Shown: positions 13,209-22,001, counted from the stretch's first letter. The stretch is 62,000 nt of DNA from Branchiostoma floridae (GCF_000003815.2 NC_049990.1:862830-924829), one strand, 5' to 3'. Numbers and translations: made by a program. Notes: generated from the sequence alone by a model not told the origin.

Positions 13209-16200
13209 CGATTCATTACCCCACATACCTGACAAGCCCTCAGTCATCAGCAGCAGCATCAACACCAGCCAGCAGGCTGCACCCTGCAGTGTCAGCATTT
13301 TCTGGAGGGTAGCATAGATAAAGGGAAGTGAAACTAGAAAGGCAACATTTTTGCAAAAGTGCAGAATATTTTCTCTCTAGCCTTGTGTCAAGCTACTCGT
13401 ATACAATACTATACCATTAGGCTCACTCCAAAGTAGTGTTTGCAAATGAAAAAAAGAATCAGGGCTATGAATGGGGGTATCTGACATGATAGCCATTCCA
13501 GGTAGATAGCCCAGGTAGCCAGGCCTGGTGCACAGCCCAGCCATTTCTATAGACCATTTATGCTCGGAGGAAGAAGGAAAATAAAAATTAACGTGAAATG
13601 AGGAATATTTTGATTGAAACAGGAACTGAAACTGAAAAGAAGATTAGTCTATATCTGCTACCTGTTACTAGGATGATTCAGAAACCACCTCTAAACTTTA
13701 CTTCCCTTTATATTTTGCATGACTTGTTAGTTGCCCAATGTCAGCTGTAATGTACAATCAACATCTTTTAACATTTGAAAATTTTGACATGATAGCTGTG
13801 ATCTTTTCTATGATTATCATTCCACAATCATACACTTAAAAATAGGACAAAGTTTTACTTCTGAACCTGGAAAACTTTTGTAGACTCTGCTCTTGTTCAG
13901 AAACTTTTGGTCCACTTCGATCCAGTAGCTCACATGTTGCATGGTACAATGTAAGTTGTATTTATGAGTGTATACATTGTAGGAGTCCAAGTTTGAAGTG
14001 TTTCAAAACGTTGAAGGAAGACAGAGAGATAGACACCTAGAGATATATCTAGTAGATATAGATACAGCTCTGTAACTAGTGTATTGCTAAGCAAAAGAGA
14101 CAGTATTGTTTCAGACTGGTAATGTACACTATCTCATTTGCTTTCTGAGATACCTTTACAGGTATGTTTCACTATAAAAAAAGAGTGTTATATTAGACTT
14201 GATGTACAGAACTACTATTATAGAACATTCTGTTCATACAATTGTTGCAATAAAGTTTGACTACTCCAGGTAGCTTCCTCACCTGAGTCTGTTGCCTTAC
14301 TTGGACTGTCCGTAGCAGCATGATGATGTTTAGTGGTCGCAGGTTCGAATCCCAGTCTTACTGTTGTCACCACAGATAGATTTAACTAGTCAGATCAGAA
14401 CTGTTCATGTGACAGTGTTCAGTGCAGGTGTGTTCAACTAGCCAAATAATCAAAGTGATACCTGTGTGTTTGCAGAAGAGAATGTTGCCCAAAATAACCT
14501 CAGGGAAGTGAAAATTGTTTTGAAACAGGAAGTTTCGGTTGTGCTTTGATGATTCAATAATTGAAAAGTTTGGCCAGGTGTGCTTATATTTTGAAAGTCA
14601 TGAGTCAAGGCCACACTTACATTGTACATTGTAGTAGCATTGCCCAGTATTTAATGACCCTGCCTCTAGACNNNNNNNNNNNNNNNNNNNNNNNNNNNNN
14701 NNNNNNNNNNNNNNNNNNNNNNNNNNNNNNNNNNNNNNNNNNNNNNNNNNNNNNNNNNNNNNNNNNNNNNNNNNNNNNNNNNNNNNNNNNNNNNNNNNNN
14801 NNNNNNNNNNNCCTGATATGCACGCTACCGGAAAGAGTCCTTAGGACTGGATGTTGAGCTGTTCAGTACATTTTTTTTTTTTTCCCACATTTATTCTTCA
14901 TTCACAATGTTACAATCAATGATACAATGAAGTGTGTAAGTAACCATGGCAACAAACAATAACAAAATAAATTACGTCAAATATACACATATATATAACG
15001 AGCTATTATATTTTACAACATGTCCCCTGACTTCAGTACTACACTAGTACTGTCTGAAAAAAGTATGAAAGTTGGCACTAAAGAACTTAGCTCCTCTCCC
15101 TTTATAAAATGCAACAAGTAAGTGCTCACGAAGGGAGAACAAAAGTATTAAAAAAAATTAAATGGCAAGCATCGAAATACAAATAAAAAGCGGATACATC
15201 TGCATCTCAACAGTACCAGTCATATTGCCAGCTTGTGGGCAAGACAGCAATTACTCAAGACTTTGTTCTTCTTATTTCATACTATATATGTTCAGAAACA
15301 TGGATATTTCAATTTATGTACGACATTAACTTTAGGTCTGTCAAAAATGTTTCAAATATGTTGCTGTATAACTCTGTATTAGTATCTATATGTCTCAACC
15401 ACTGTTTAAAAATAGAGAACTTTGCAATCGAGATTATCCTGTTAACAGACCATATATTACTGATTCCAAGAAATATAAGTGGTTTTGTTATTTTGACATG
15501 TAATCCTTTTCGATACAACACATTTCCAACATCCTTCCAAAACAACCCCAGCTTTCTACAGTTATAGAACATATGGACATAGGTGTCTTTTTCATTGCAT
15601 AGTGTGCATACAGGGCTGTATATTTCACCCAGTTTGTTTTTAATTTGCCACTTATTTAGTTTTAATCCACAGGGTAAAATGTTGTGCAGGAGTTTGAAAT
15701 TAAGTTCTTTTAATTTGTTCTCTTTAATGTTAACAATTAAATTTTTCCAAATTAACTTCTTATCTAAAATTGTAACATCAAGTAGCTCAATCCACTCATC
15801 AATACATTTACTTTCTATAACATTCTGTGATTTTATCTGGTTATAAAGACTCCTAGAGGTGAGTTTGTCTAGGGGAACAAATACAGTCTTCAAAATTCCA
15901 AGCTGATTTGGTTGGACATCAACATCTGTATGCTGATCCCCAACCTGGCTCAACAATGCTTTCCAATGCCCTGGTATAGCAACCCATACATTATTATGTT
16001 CAGCTAGGAAATTCCTGGTGTCATATAATTTCAAAAATAAATCTTGTGCGTTTATATATTTCCCTTGCATGAAAACATCTCGAATATATATGAGGTCACA
16101 CTCAATCCAGTGTTTATAATACAAAGTTCTATTACCCAGTTTAATATACTGATTTCCCCATATTACCTCATTCATGATCTCTTTTGCTGTTTCTGGTACC

Positions 16201-19200
16201 TTCTTTACCCCTCCACCTGCTTGATGCCAGGCCAATATTATCTCCTTATAAAAGGTTGGCATAACTGGTAGTTTGGGGCAGTCCCCCTTCCTACAAAAGT
16301 TCATATTGAAAATCAAATTATCTATTCCACACTTACTGAAATAGTATTTTGGGATAAGTTTCCATTGCACATTATGTCCTTGGTTGAGTCTCTTTACCCA
16401 AAGGGCTAAGAAGCCCTGGTGTTGGGCTCTCAAATCAACCATACTTATCCCTCCATCACTGTGGTCTCTGATCATACATTTTCTACTTATCTTATCTTTC
16501 TTTCCATCCCATATAAAGGTCCAACATTCCTTTTCTACAGTTTTAAGTACCCATTCTGGAGTGTCTATGTTCATCAAATTGTATGTAATCAGAGATAGTG
16601 CTAACTGTTTCACAACGGTTACTTTTCCATAGAGTGTTAGTTTTCTCTTTTTCCAAGAGCTGTTCAGTACATGCTTGTCGAACAGAGATAAGGGAATCCC
16701 CCCCCCCCCCCCCGGTAAAATGAACTTGTAAGTTCTGTAAATAGCATCTCACTTTTCTGTCAGACCAGTCATGGACGATTAGCTCAATGGTTCATTGAGT
16801 TCCTTTTACTAGTTTTAGCTAATGTTTTGAGTACAGTAGAATCCGCTTAATTGCACACCCCATTTGCCAGCGTATTTCGTGCAATTATCCGCATGGTGCA
16901 ACAATGCGAAGTTATCTAGCTAGACCGCCCTGGTTTGGGATTTTGATAAATTACNNNNNNNNNNNNNNNNNNNNNNNNNNNNNNNNNNNNNNNNNNNNNN
17001 NNNNNNNNNNNNNNNNNNNNNNNNNNNNNNNNNNNNNNNNNNNNNNNNNNNNNNAAAAAACCGGTAGAAAACCAGGAGAATCAGCTCGGTACCTACAAGA
17101 AGTGCTTACGCAGCTTAACAGTACTGGGCCTCCATACTTTTTGGAGATTTCAGATCATTATCATCAACATCATACTGAATATTTCAGATAAGTTGTTATA
17201 AATTTCCCCCCACTCTATTTTTAACAAGAGTCTATTTCTAACAACCAGTCCACTACATGACCATATCCTGATGTGCCTATTTTTTTTCAGGCTACCACGC
17301 CCCCTTGGACCTGTACCCGGAACTACAGCGTATCGTCGAGGATCCGACAGTGCACAGGATGGACCCCAGTCGGGAGGTGAACCTGTGCATCGGGAAGGAG
17401 TGGTACCGCTTCCCCAACAGCTTCTTCCTGCCAGAAAAGTGAGACTTACTCTTACAGTTAGGGTCAGGGTTTAAGGTTAGGTTAGGGTTAGGTTAGGTCA
17501 GGGTCAGGGTCAGGGTTAGGTTAGGTTAGAGAGGTGAACCTGTGCATCGGGAAGGAGTGGTACCGCTTCCCTAACAGCTTCTTCCTGCCGGAAAAGTGAG
17601 ACTTACTCTTACGGTTAGGGCTAGGGTTAGGGTCAGGGTCAGGGTTAGGTTAGGTTAGGGAGGTGAACCTGTGCATCGGGAAGGAGTGGTACCGCTTCCC
17701 CAACAGCTTCTTCCTGCCGGAAAAGTGAGACTTACTCTTACGGTTAGGGTTACAAATGTAGGTTAGGGTTAGGGTTAGGGTTAGGTTAGGTTAGGGAGGT
17801 GAACCTGTGATCGGGAAGGAGTGGTATCGCTTCCCCAACAGCTTCTTCCTGCTGGAAAAGTGAGTCTTACTCTTACGGTTAGGGTTAGGTTAGGTTAGGT
17901 TAGGTTAGGGAGGTGAACCTGTGATCGGGAAGGAGTGGTACCGCTTCCCCAACAGCTTCTTCCTGACAGAAAAGTGAGACTTTTTATGGTTAGGGTCAGG
18001 GTTAGGGCCTAGGGTTAGAGTTTGGGTATTAGGTAGAAGGGAACCTGTTATCAATGATTTTTCCAAGTACAGTTACTGTAGCATTTTTACATCTCACTCA
18101 ATAGATTTTGCTAACTGGTAATCAAAAGTAAAATAAATAAACAATAAAAGATTGTTGAAATATTTAAATAGTATTGTCAGTAAAAAGATAATAGGGTTCC
18201 CATTACGATGATATTTTCCAGTGCCTGTTTCCATTCTTCTTGGTGTTGAATTAATGTAGATATATGTTGAAAACGAATCAGTTTGAAACAAACTTTATTT
18301 CCTCCAGTTGGCAGCTCCAGTTCATCCAGTCGGAGTTCAGAGGTCAGCTGCCGAAAGCGTACGCGGCGGGCGAGGACGGGACAAAGGTCGTGCCCACACA
18401 CATGAACGATATGAACCTGGAGGAGACGTCCAGATATGTATGTTTGTTTGTTTGTTTGTTTGTTATTGCTTGCATGTATAACCAGGATAGTCCAGTTTAG
18501 TTGTGTGACCACTGCTTTTGTGGGGCCCTGGGTCACAAATATGATAAAGCAGTAATAAGTACAGTTACTCACAACAAACAAACAAAAGTGTCATGCAATG
18601 GATAATAATACATGTAATAGCAACTGTAACAACAAAATAGGAAAGTCATTTTTTTGCTACCATATTTCATTAGTTTGTTAGATTTTGTGTTAGAGGCTGT
18701 TTGATTTCTAAATTCTAAAGAATATCATATTATTTGATACAGGAAGATTAGATCACAGTCTGGACAGAAACTAACGAAAACTGTCTTTTTCTTGGTGTCT
18801 TGATGAATGTTTGACACTTTCTTCAACAAAGCTGTCGTGTTTGCCAATTGATGACCTCCCATGACCTCTCCCCCCTGCCCAGATGGACGTGCGGAAGTGC
18901 CACTACCTGGTTGACCTTGACCTTGCCGGGGAGTTACCACGGGAACCGCGGTACTCCAGACTCACCAAGGACTGGACCGTCGTCGCTTCTCAGCCCTTCC
19001 TCGACTCTGCCAGGTGCAGATGTTTATTTTTGGGCCCAGATTATCATATCTATCATTTTAAGAACTGGAGGATACATATGACAAGTTATTTTTCTAGTTT
19101 ATTTTCAGGGCTCAAAATAACACTTGCATATGCAGGTTAGTGCAGGTGAAATTGGAGCTGTGCAGGTATTTCTGGTGTCTATCTGCACCTAACCTGCACT

Positions 19201-19636
19201 GGTCCATATACTGGGTTTTATACATATAATTGTCCTATGATGTAGGTGTGTATGGATTGTTATTAGCTGCATTGATAAAGTATGAAAGAAAAATTAGCAA
19301 TGCATGGTTCCTGAACAGTTTTAGTATGATTCAAAATTTATAAGGTTCAGAGTGGTGCAGGTAGAATTTGTCTGGTGCAGGTAATAGTCAATGTTACCTG
19401 CACCAGTGCAGGTATGCAGAAAAAAGTATTTCAAGCCCTGATTTTGTATTACGCATGTACGTAATGTTGTAGACTAACACCAGGGTGTCGTTCCCCTTTG
19501 CAGATCCCACCCGTTCTTCCGAGCGTTCTTCATCCCGTTCCTATCCAAGCACCACACGGAGTTCTCCGACTACATCATCCTGCAGAACAACAGGCTGCTG
19601 GGCAACAAGCGCAAGGCAGAGACCAGCCAACAGTAG
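68..19636 (+). CDS. ALG9: ALG9 alpha-1,2-mannosyltransferase, 14 exons, 5' partial
   Basis: Polytopic ER-membrane GT-C mannosyltransferase that adds alpha-1,2-mannose to the lumenal dolichol-linked oligosaccharide. Exons: 68-273, 675-763, 1171-1244, 2926-2987, 3783-3870, 4392-4497, 5444-5532, 5935-6054, 7093-7164, 7529-7658, 17291-17438, 18308-18437, 18883-19013, 19504-19636. All have AG/GT borders and their phases join into one 525-residue frame ending TAG at 19634. Family landmarks seen: THYLMYGKGFQTWEYSPAYG, YYGKLVIAPLNIVLYNVF, HKEERFLFPVYPLICLC (spanning the exon 8/9 join), GKEWYRFPNSFFLP, SEFRGQLPK and KCHYLVDLD. The vertebrate protein is about 611 residues, so roughly 85 N-terminal residues with the first lumenal acidic motif lie upstream. 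Intron 10 is about 9.6 kb and contains a TLR gene on the other strand. Several exon borders are tandemly duplicated (see other entries). Identity is secure from recognised family sequence; the exact exon 1 border is inferred. Confidence 0.95.
601..646 (+). repeat. Decayed copy of ALG9 exon 2 start
   Basis: TTGTTTAG followed by GTGCAAATGTGGGGAGGATG matches, with gaps and substitutions, the real exon 2 acceptor and interior (TTGTTTAG, then GTGCCCATGTAGGAAGGATG, 667-735). The copy lies 5' of the true exon with a GTTT microsatellite between them and lacks about 20 exon bases. Confidence 0.6.
1359..2127. repeat. Interspersed repeat with 13-bp terminal inverted repeats and internal tandem units
   Basis: Bounded by ATATTTCAGCCAT (1359-1371) and its exact reverse complement ATGGCTGAAATAT (2115-2127). 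The interior has about four diverged units of roughly 160-170 bp, each with 'aaaaatggccaaaaatcgca', 'aattaagcattt', a 'taccaaattt..gtcatt.ggttgtaa' segment and a GGGAnCAGGAGCC junction; a GAAA microsatellite lies near 2060. No protein is encoded. It sits in ALG9 intron 3. Probably a non-autonomous DNA element or satellite-bearing repeat; the class is not assigned. Confidence 0.55.
2288..2770 (+). mobile_element. tRNA-derived SINE, near full length
   Basis: The head resembles a tRNA gene: A-box-like TAGCACTGTGG at 2298-2308 and a perfect B box GGTTCGAATCC at 2341-2351. A conserved body follows (CCTTGGGAAAGGCACTTTAC, then GTCCCTCGGATAGGACGTTA, then GCACGTTAAAGAACCCGCCA), and the element ends in an A-rich tail near 2760-2769. 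Related body sequence occurs at 56315-56540 and, reverse-oriented, at 22669, 28504 and 42606. The core looks like those of widely distributed animal SINE superfamilies (MetaSINE-like); that assignment is inference. It lies in ALG9 intron 3. Confidence 0.75.
3181..3782 (+). repeat. 10-copy tandem array of an ALG9 splice acceptor plus exon 5 start
   Basis: Unit of about 56 bp: GAGAACTAACGACCTTTACC, then GCCCCCCTCCCACAG, then AATCCCCATTGCTGTAGACC. The second half is the polypyrimidine tract, AG acceptor and first codons of exon 5. Ten copies precede the functional acceptor at 3781-3782. Copies mostly alternate between GCTGTAGACC and TCAGTAGACC, giving a dimer-like higher-order period. Nearly all keep CAG. 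Splicing to an upstream copy would meet TAG in the following unit (frames TTG CTG TAG or TTT CAG TAG), so only the last acceptor gives ALG9 protein. Confidence 0.9.
4100..4365 (+). mobile_element. Retroelement 3'-end fragment with hammerhead-like core
   Basis: Contains TGAACCAGTCAGAATTGCCC, then CTGAAGA (4289-4295), a stem GGTGAC..GTCCCC, and GAAACGTC (4314-4321). A related fragment lies at 11990-12190 with CTGATGAAGGTGACAGAC, and a decayed one near 20275-20390. CTGANGA..GAAAC is the hammerhead ribozyme core pattern reported in Penelope-like elements; assignment here is tentative because one extra A follows the first core box. Located in ALG9 intron 5. Confidence 0.45.
4530..4602 (+). mobile_element. 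tRNA-like SINE head fragment
   Basis: A-box-like GTAGTCCAGTGGTTAGCGG and B-box-like GAGTTCGATTC at 4579-4589, spaced as in a tRNA gene, but without a clean acceptor stem. It lies just inside ALG9 intron 6. The rest of that intron to 5443 shows no recognisable element. Confidence 0.45.
5503..5830 (+). repeat. Duplicated ALG9 exon 7 donor edge plus CA microsatellite
   Basis: The exon 7 end GTCTGGTGGCCATGCCACTG with its GTGAGTCAC donor (ends 5532) recurs with its donor after 5649, and a third remnant GGGGTGAGTCACTCATATCTA lies at 5719. CACA-rich sequence separates them. The second donor is exactly 117 nt downstream with no stop between in the ALG9 frame, so its use would add 39 residues in frame. 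Confidence 0.8.
5998..6905 (+). repeat. Seven-copy array of ALG9 exon 8 end and donor, separated by CTCA repeats
   Basis: The last about 55 exon bases (TCTCCGCTGTACATCTGGGT through CCTCACAAG) plus donor GTACT occur at the true exon end (6054) and again ending at 6166, 6278, 6390, 6532, 6692 and 6848. Long CACT/CTCA tetranucleotide runs separate them. The true exon's frame stays open through the whole array to 7008. Only the donor at 6390 (336 nt downstream) is a whole number of codons from the true one. Confidence 0.9.
7135..7310 (+). repeat. Duplicated ALG9 exon 9 donor edge
   Basis: CTGGCCTCCTTCCAG with a GT donor ends at 7164 and again at 7258 (donor GTTAGA). The intron sequence after each copy is also related (TGGAAACCCTGGGGGTGG versus TGGAAACTCTGGAATGGG). 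The copies are 94 nt apart, so the second donor is out of frame. Confidence 0.75.
7390..7460 (+). repeat. Decayed copy of ALG9 exon 10 acceptor edge
   Basis: CACAG then AAACATTACCACTTAATGCT, followed by GAGAAAACATGCACCATCGC, parallels the true exon 10 start at 7529 (GCAG then AAACTTTACCACTTCACACT, GAGAAAACGGCAGCACTACA). It keeps an AG acceptor but is internally deleted. A similarly weak echo of the exon 10 donor side lies at 7790-7850. Confidence 0.6.
8360..13298 (-). CDS. Toll-like receptor, four coding exons, nested in an ALG9 intron
   Basis: Exons (- strand): 13298-13229, 11839-10881, 10518-8900, 8603-8360. Borders are GT-AG and phases fit, giving 963 residues. Exon 1 encodes only a signal peptide (MLTLQGAACWLVLMLLLMTE). 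Exons 2 and 3 carry a short cysteine-bearing N-cap, many LRRs (LxxLxLxxNxL) and one C-terminal cap (CDCDIQWFVVWA.. ..C..C), the single-cap layout of vertebrate-type TLRs. A transmembrane helix follows (about ACIVTTSLISLYILTCFVV), then a cytoplasmic TIR domain: box 1 YDAFVAYS, box 2 RDFVGG, box 3 FWARLRDAL, with an intron inside the TIR. Expected role: pathogen or damage sensing, signalling through TIR adaptors. Box 2 lacks the usual proline (RDFxPG), which may alter MyD88 coupling. Orthology to a named TLR cannot be assigned by eye. Intron 1 contains retroelement and tRNA-like fragments. Confidence 0.93.
11990..12195 (+). mobile_element. Retroelement fragment related to 4100-4365
   Basis: Shares TACTTTATGTTTGTGACC, CTGCAGTACAATGTGAACCA and GTCAGAATTGCCCTGATGAA with the fragment at 4100-4365. 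It has CTGATGA but has lost the GAAAC half. Also present is GCAATTCTGACTGGTTCCTT (11994), a partial inverse of AACCAGTCAGAATTGC (12133). It lies in TLR intron 1. Confidence 0.5.
12544..12613 (+). mobile_element. tRNA-like fragment with B-box-like motif
   Basis: GGATCGAGTCC at 12596-12606 differs from the B-box consensus by one base and is preceded by a tRNA-sized stretch with a weak A box (TGGTGGGGAGTG). A T run follows, as at a pol III terminator. No cloverleaf acceptor stem closes, so it is more likely a SINE head remnant than a tRNA gene. Confidence 0.3.
13080..13210 (+). mobile_element. Possible LINE 3' tail with TGAT microsatellite
   Basis: CACCCCCCTGAACCTCAGGG through GATAAGGGCTATTGAT leads straight into a (TGAT)n run at about 13168-13208. 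Non-LTR elements of the CR1/L2 type often end in such short tandem repeats. No coding part is present. Confidence 0.3.
13299..14671. other. Unannotated stretch of ALG9 intron 10
   Basis: AT-rich sequence upstream of the TLR start, presumably including the TLR promoter. The only recognisable motif is a perfect B box GGTTCGAATCC at 14342-14352 without a convincing tRNA around it. No ORF with protein-like composition was seen. Confidence 0.5.
14672..14811. other. Assembly gap (140 N)
   Basis: Run of N inside ALG9 intron 10, just 3' of the LINE insertion. Confidence 1.
14872..16656 (-). mobile_element. 5'-truncated L1/Tx1-like LINE with 16-bp target-site duplication
   Basis: On the - strand an open frame runs from about 16656 to the stop at 15309. 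It begins inside the reverse-transcriptase C-terminal region (LTLYGKVTVVKQLALSL), continues with FIWDGKKDKISRKCMI and GGISMVDLRAQHQGFLALW, and ends with the zinc-binding segment CTLCNEKDTYVHMFYNC.. FWKDV. This order is typical of L1/Tx1-clade ORF2 ends. About 430 bp of 3' UTR and an A tail (T run at 14872-14883) follow. The element is flanked by perfect copies of GAGCTGTTCAGTACAT at 14856-14871 and 16657-16672. No stop interrupts the about 440 codons, so the insertion looks recent. It cannot move by itself because the endonuclease and RT core are missing. Confidence 0.9.
16834..16954 (+). mobile_element. pogo-like MITE, partial (cut by gap)
   Basis: Starts CAGTAGAATCCGCTTAATTG after a TA and matches the left part of the complete copies at 30427-30600 and 34607-34779, including GCAATTATCCGCATGGTGCA and GCGAAGTTATCTAG. 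It runs into the N-gap. Confidence 0.75.
16955..17054. other. Assembly gap (100 N)
   Basis: Run of N within ALG9 intron 10. Confidence 1.
17439..18030 (+). repeat. Four extra copies of ALG9 exon 11 end with donor, spaced by telomere-like GGTTAG repeats
   Basis: GAGGTGAACCTGTG(C)ATCGGG.. through TTCCTGCC(G)GAAAA and donor GTGAGA occurs at the real exon end (17438) and ends again at 17595, 17724, 17859 and 17973. Between them are runs of GGTTAGGG/GGTTAG/GGTCAGG, close to the chordate telomere unit TTAGGG. Copies 4 and 5 lack one C (GTGATCGGG) relative to the exon, so they are frame-broken. Confidence 0.9.
19106..19440. mobile_element. hAT-like MITE candidate
   Basis: Ends are CAGGGCTCAAAATAACACTT and the inverse AAGTATTTCAAGCCCTG, with imperfect inverted extensions (TGCATATGCAGG / GTGCAGGTATGCA). 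The interior is rich in TGCAGGT. A CAGGGCT terminus is common in hAT elements; the expected 8-bp duplication is not clear. It lies in ALG9 intron 13. Confidence 0.5.
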
Positions 19637-19775
19637 AACACTGTAAAACACAAGTAGAACACACAGTAGAACACACAGTAGAACACAAGTAGCACACACA
19701 GTAGAACACAAGTAGAACATACAGTAGAACATACAGTAGACACACCTCCAGACAACAGGCTGCTTGGCAACAACC
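19590..19775 (+). repeat. 3' UTR repeat and duplicated exon 14 fragment
   Basis: After the ALG9 stop there are about nine units of ACACAGTAGAACACAAGTAGA type (19637-19740). Then ACAACAGGCTGCTTGGCAAC (19752) repeats the exon 14 coding segment ACAACAGGCTGCTGGGCAAC (19587) in diverged form. Confidence 0.75.
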
Positions 19776-19790
19776 TGTGCGCGCAGGGAT

Positions 19791-20171
19791 NNNNNNNNNN
19801 NNNNNNNNNNNNNNNNNNNNNNNNNNNNNNNNNNNNNNNNNNNNNNNNNNNNNNNNNNNNNNNNNNNNNNNNNNNNNNNNNNNNNNNNNNNNNNNNNNNN
19901 NNNNNNNNNNNNNNNNNNNNNNNNNNNNNNNNNNNNNNNNNNNNNNNNNNNNNNNNNNNNNNNNNNNNNNNNNNNNNNNNNNNNNNNNNNNNNNNNNNNN
20001 NNNNNNNNNNNNNNNNNNNNNNNNNNNNNNNNNNNNNNNNNNNNNNNNNNNNNNNNNNNNNNNNNNNNNNNNNNNNNNNNNNNNNNNNNNNNNNNNNNNN
20101 NNNNNNNNNNNNNNNNNNNNNNNNNNNNNNNNNNNNNNNNNNNNNNNNNNNNNNNNNNNNNNNNNNNNNNN
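19791..20171. other. Assembly gap (381 N)
   Basis: Run of N immediately downstream of ALG9. Confidence 1.
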
Positions 20172-20254
20172 GATAACTTCGCATTATTGCACCAGCCGAA
20201 TAATTGCACAAAATTCACTGGCAAACTGGCCGTGCAATTAAGCGGCTTCTACTG
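20172..20254 (+). mobile_element. pogo-like MITE, right half (cut by gap)
   Basis: GATAACTTCGCATTATTGCA through CAATTAAGCGGCTTCTACTG matches the right end of the complete copies at 30427-30600 and 34607-34779. Confidence 0.7.
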
Positions 20255-21450
20255 TATTGACTTGTTCTCTTCCACACAGCTGTCCGAACTGCCCTTAGGA
20301 AAGTGACAGACGGTCATCAAAACGCCGGCTGTGACGTCATGTCTTGGTTGTGAAAAAAAGACCCTGTTATCCACTGCTTGGTAAAATTAAACATCGCTGT
20401 TGATGAAGGAAACGTCCATTCAACAATACGGGTGTAGATGTACACAGTTTTAGTTGTCATTTTTCATCCTAGGGTAATGGTGTCATTCTGTACACCCCTC
20501 TTAAGATGTGGACTGTTCCACCCGACGACCGATGTGCAATCAACCTCCGATGCAATAAAACTGAAGTACCACCATGTTGGTATTGACCTTTGCCTTTGTC
20601 AAGGTTAGGATGTAGCGAAGTCTTGTTCTGGTCCAGATTGTTGGAATTATATGACGTAGTATGAAAGTTTTCTTGCAGAAGGTACCATGGAAGATAGTTA
20701 AGGGATGTTAGTGTGGAATTAAGAAGAAAAAACGATGTGGTTTCCTCCACCAAACCTGACACATGCAAAATAAAGATTGACAGTGAGTTAAAAAGGTGAG
20801 AAAAGAACTGCCCTAACTACCCCCTCCCTGCCAGCTTTGTAGGTTATTCCAGATCCCTGTCTGGAAAATGCGCACAAACCGCTCCTTACTCTCACGGTAA
20901 TGTATTTACAAAGCAATTCAGACTTAGTTTGCCACATTTCCTGCGCTTAGAAACATTACACGGCGCGGGTGTAACACTTAGGACGGGTTACCGGAATCAG
21001 GTTAGAAACAGACCACACGTTCTACATGTACTTACGGAGTTCCCAGGCAGCTGATAGCCTTCTATAGGAGAGTAAATATGATTAGGTAAGAAAGGCGCGG
21101 TCGCTAGGAGACGGGCAGGAATAGGCAGGCAACTGTTATACTCTAACTGTTACAACAGAGCAAGTTGCTACATTGGTGCGCAGAGACGGCTATAGTCTAA
21201 GGAGAAGTCGCTACATTTGGAGAAGTTGCTTGGAACATGGATGGCTACAAGTTGACAGAGCTAGTCGAACCTTTGATGTGAAGACGTTTTGGTTCAGTTT
21301 TCTACACATGGATAAGAGGTCACACTTGGCTGCTGATATGACACGGAACAAGCCGCTACACATGTACGCCGGCAACAGAAGTCGCAACATCTGGATTGTC
21401 GCATAGTACCTGGAGCAAATTCGCGACGGAAATCTTCAACAGGAGACACC
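20255..21450. other. Intergenic, mostly unannotated
   Basis: About 20275-20390 is a decayed relative of the 4100-4365 retroelement end (GTGACAGACGGTCATCAAAA). The rest shows no convincing gene; a 99-codon frame on the - strand (20469-20768) has no recognisable domain and is not called. The part before 21451 may be 5' UTR and promoter of the candidate exon there. Confidence 0.5.
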
Positions 21451-21505
21451 ATGTCCATGTCAGCAAGAACAAGTCTTCAGCGCCGGAAACGCACGGGTCG
21501 AAAAG
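21451..21505 (+). CDS. Candidate alternative first exon A of the coiled-coil gene
   Basis: ATG in the context ACACCATGT opens 18 codons (MSMSARTSLQRRKRTGRK) plus one G, ending at a strong donor AAAAG/GTAAGA. This phase-1 end fits the phase of the coiled-coil exon at 31789 (GT CGC GGC AAG ATG), which would join as GRK-G-RGKM. The peptide is strongly basic. The link over about 10 kb is inference from phase and orientation only; the exon could belong to another transcript. Confidence 0.4.
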
Positions 21506-21855
21506 GTAAGAAAAAAGTCGTCTTAGCTTTGTCTTAGTTTGAATAAGGATCCAGAATAAGCTTAGGTTGTATACTATGGAAAATTTGATGAAATTTTCGT
21601 TTGGCCAAATTTGTCATTCCTTAGTTTGAACAAGGACGTTATATTCTTCATATAATGTCCTTTGTTTTGGCGATGTCGGTACGTAATTATCATCAACAGT
21701 TTGGCACGTGCCACGGTCAAGGGCACTTGATTAACACGCGGTGGTAAATTGAAAGAAAAAAACGTCCAACCAAGATATTCTATATCTTTGATTTTGTCTG
21801 TTACCATGGTGATGGATGCTGTGATGACTGTTTTCCATGGTAACACTATACGCCC

Positions 21856-22001
21856 AAAAGCAGTTACTCAAGCAACTGGATATGATTTTTAAAGTGGTCA
21901 GATGTGTCACTTACGAAAACTACTAGATGCTAGTTGAAACGTCTGACCGTTTCCCAAATCATATCATATCAACTGGGCCAGTTGCTTGAGTAACTGCTTT
22001 T
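21856..22001. mobile_element. Hairpin-forming MITE-like element
   Basis: A 24-bp perfect inverted repeat (21856-21879 and 21978-22001, containing CAGTTACTCAAGCAACTGG) surrounds about 98 bp with TTGAAACGTCTGACCGTTTC. A related sequence (TTTGAACCGTCTGATCGTTT .. CTGCTTGAGTAACTG) occurs at 41640-41750, showing that this is an interspersed family. Confidence 0.6.

Noticed and set aside
20469-20768. 99-codon - strand frame
   Set aside because: No domain, no splice context and no paralogue; length is within chance expectation.
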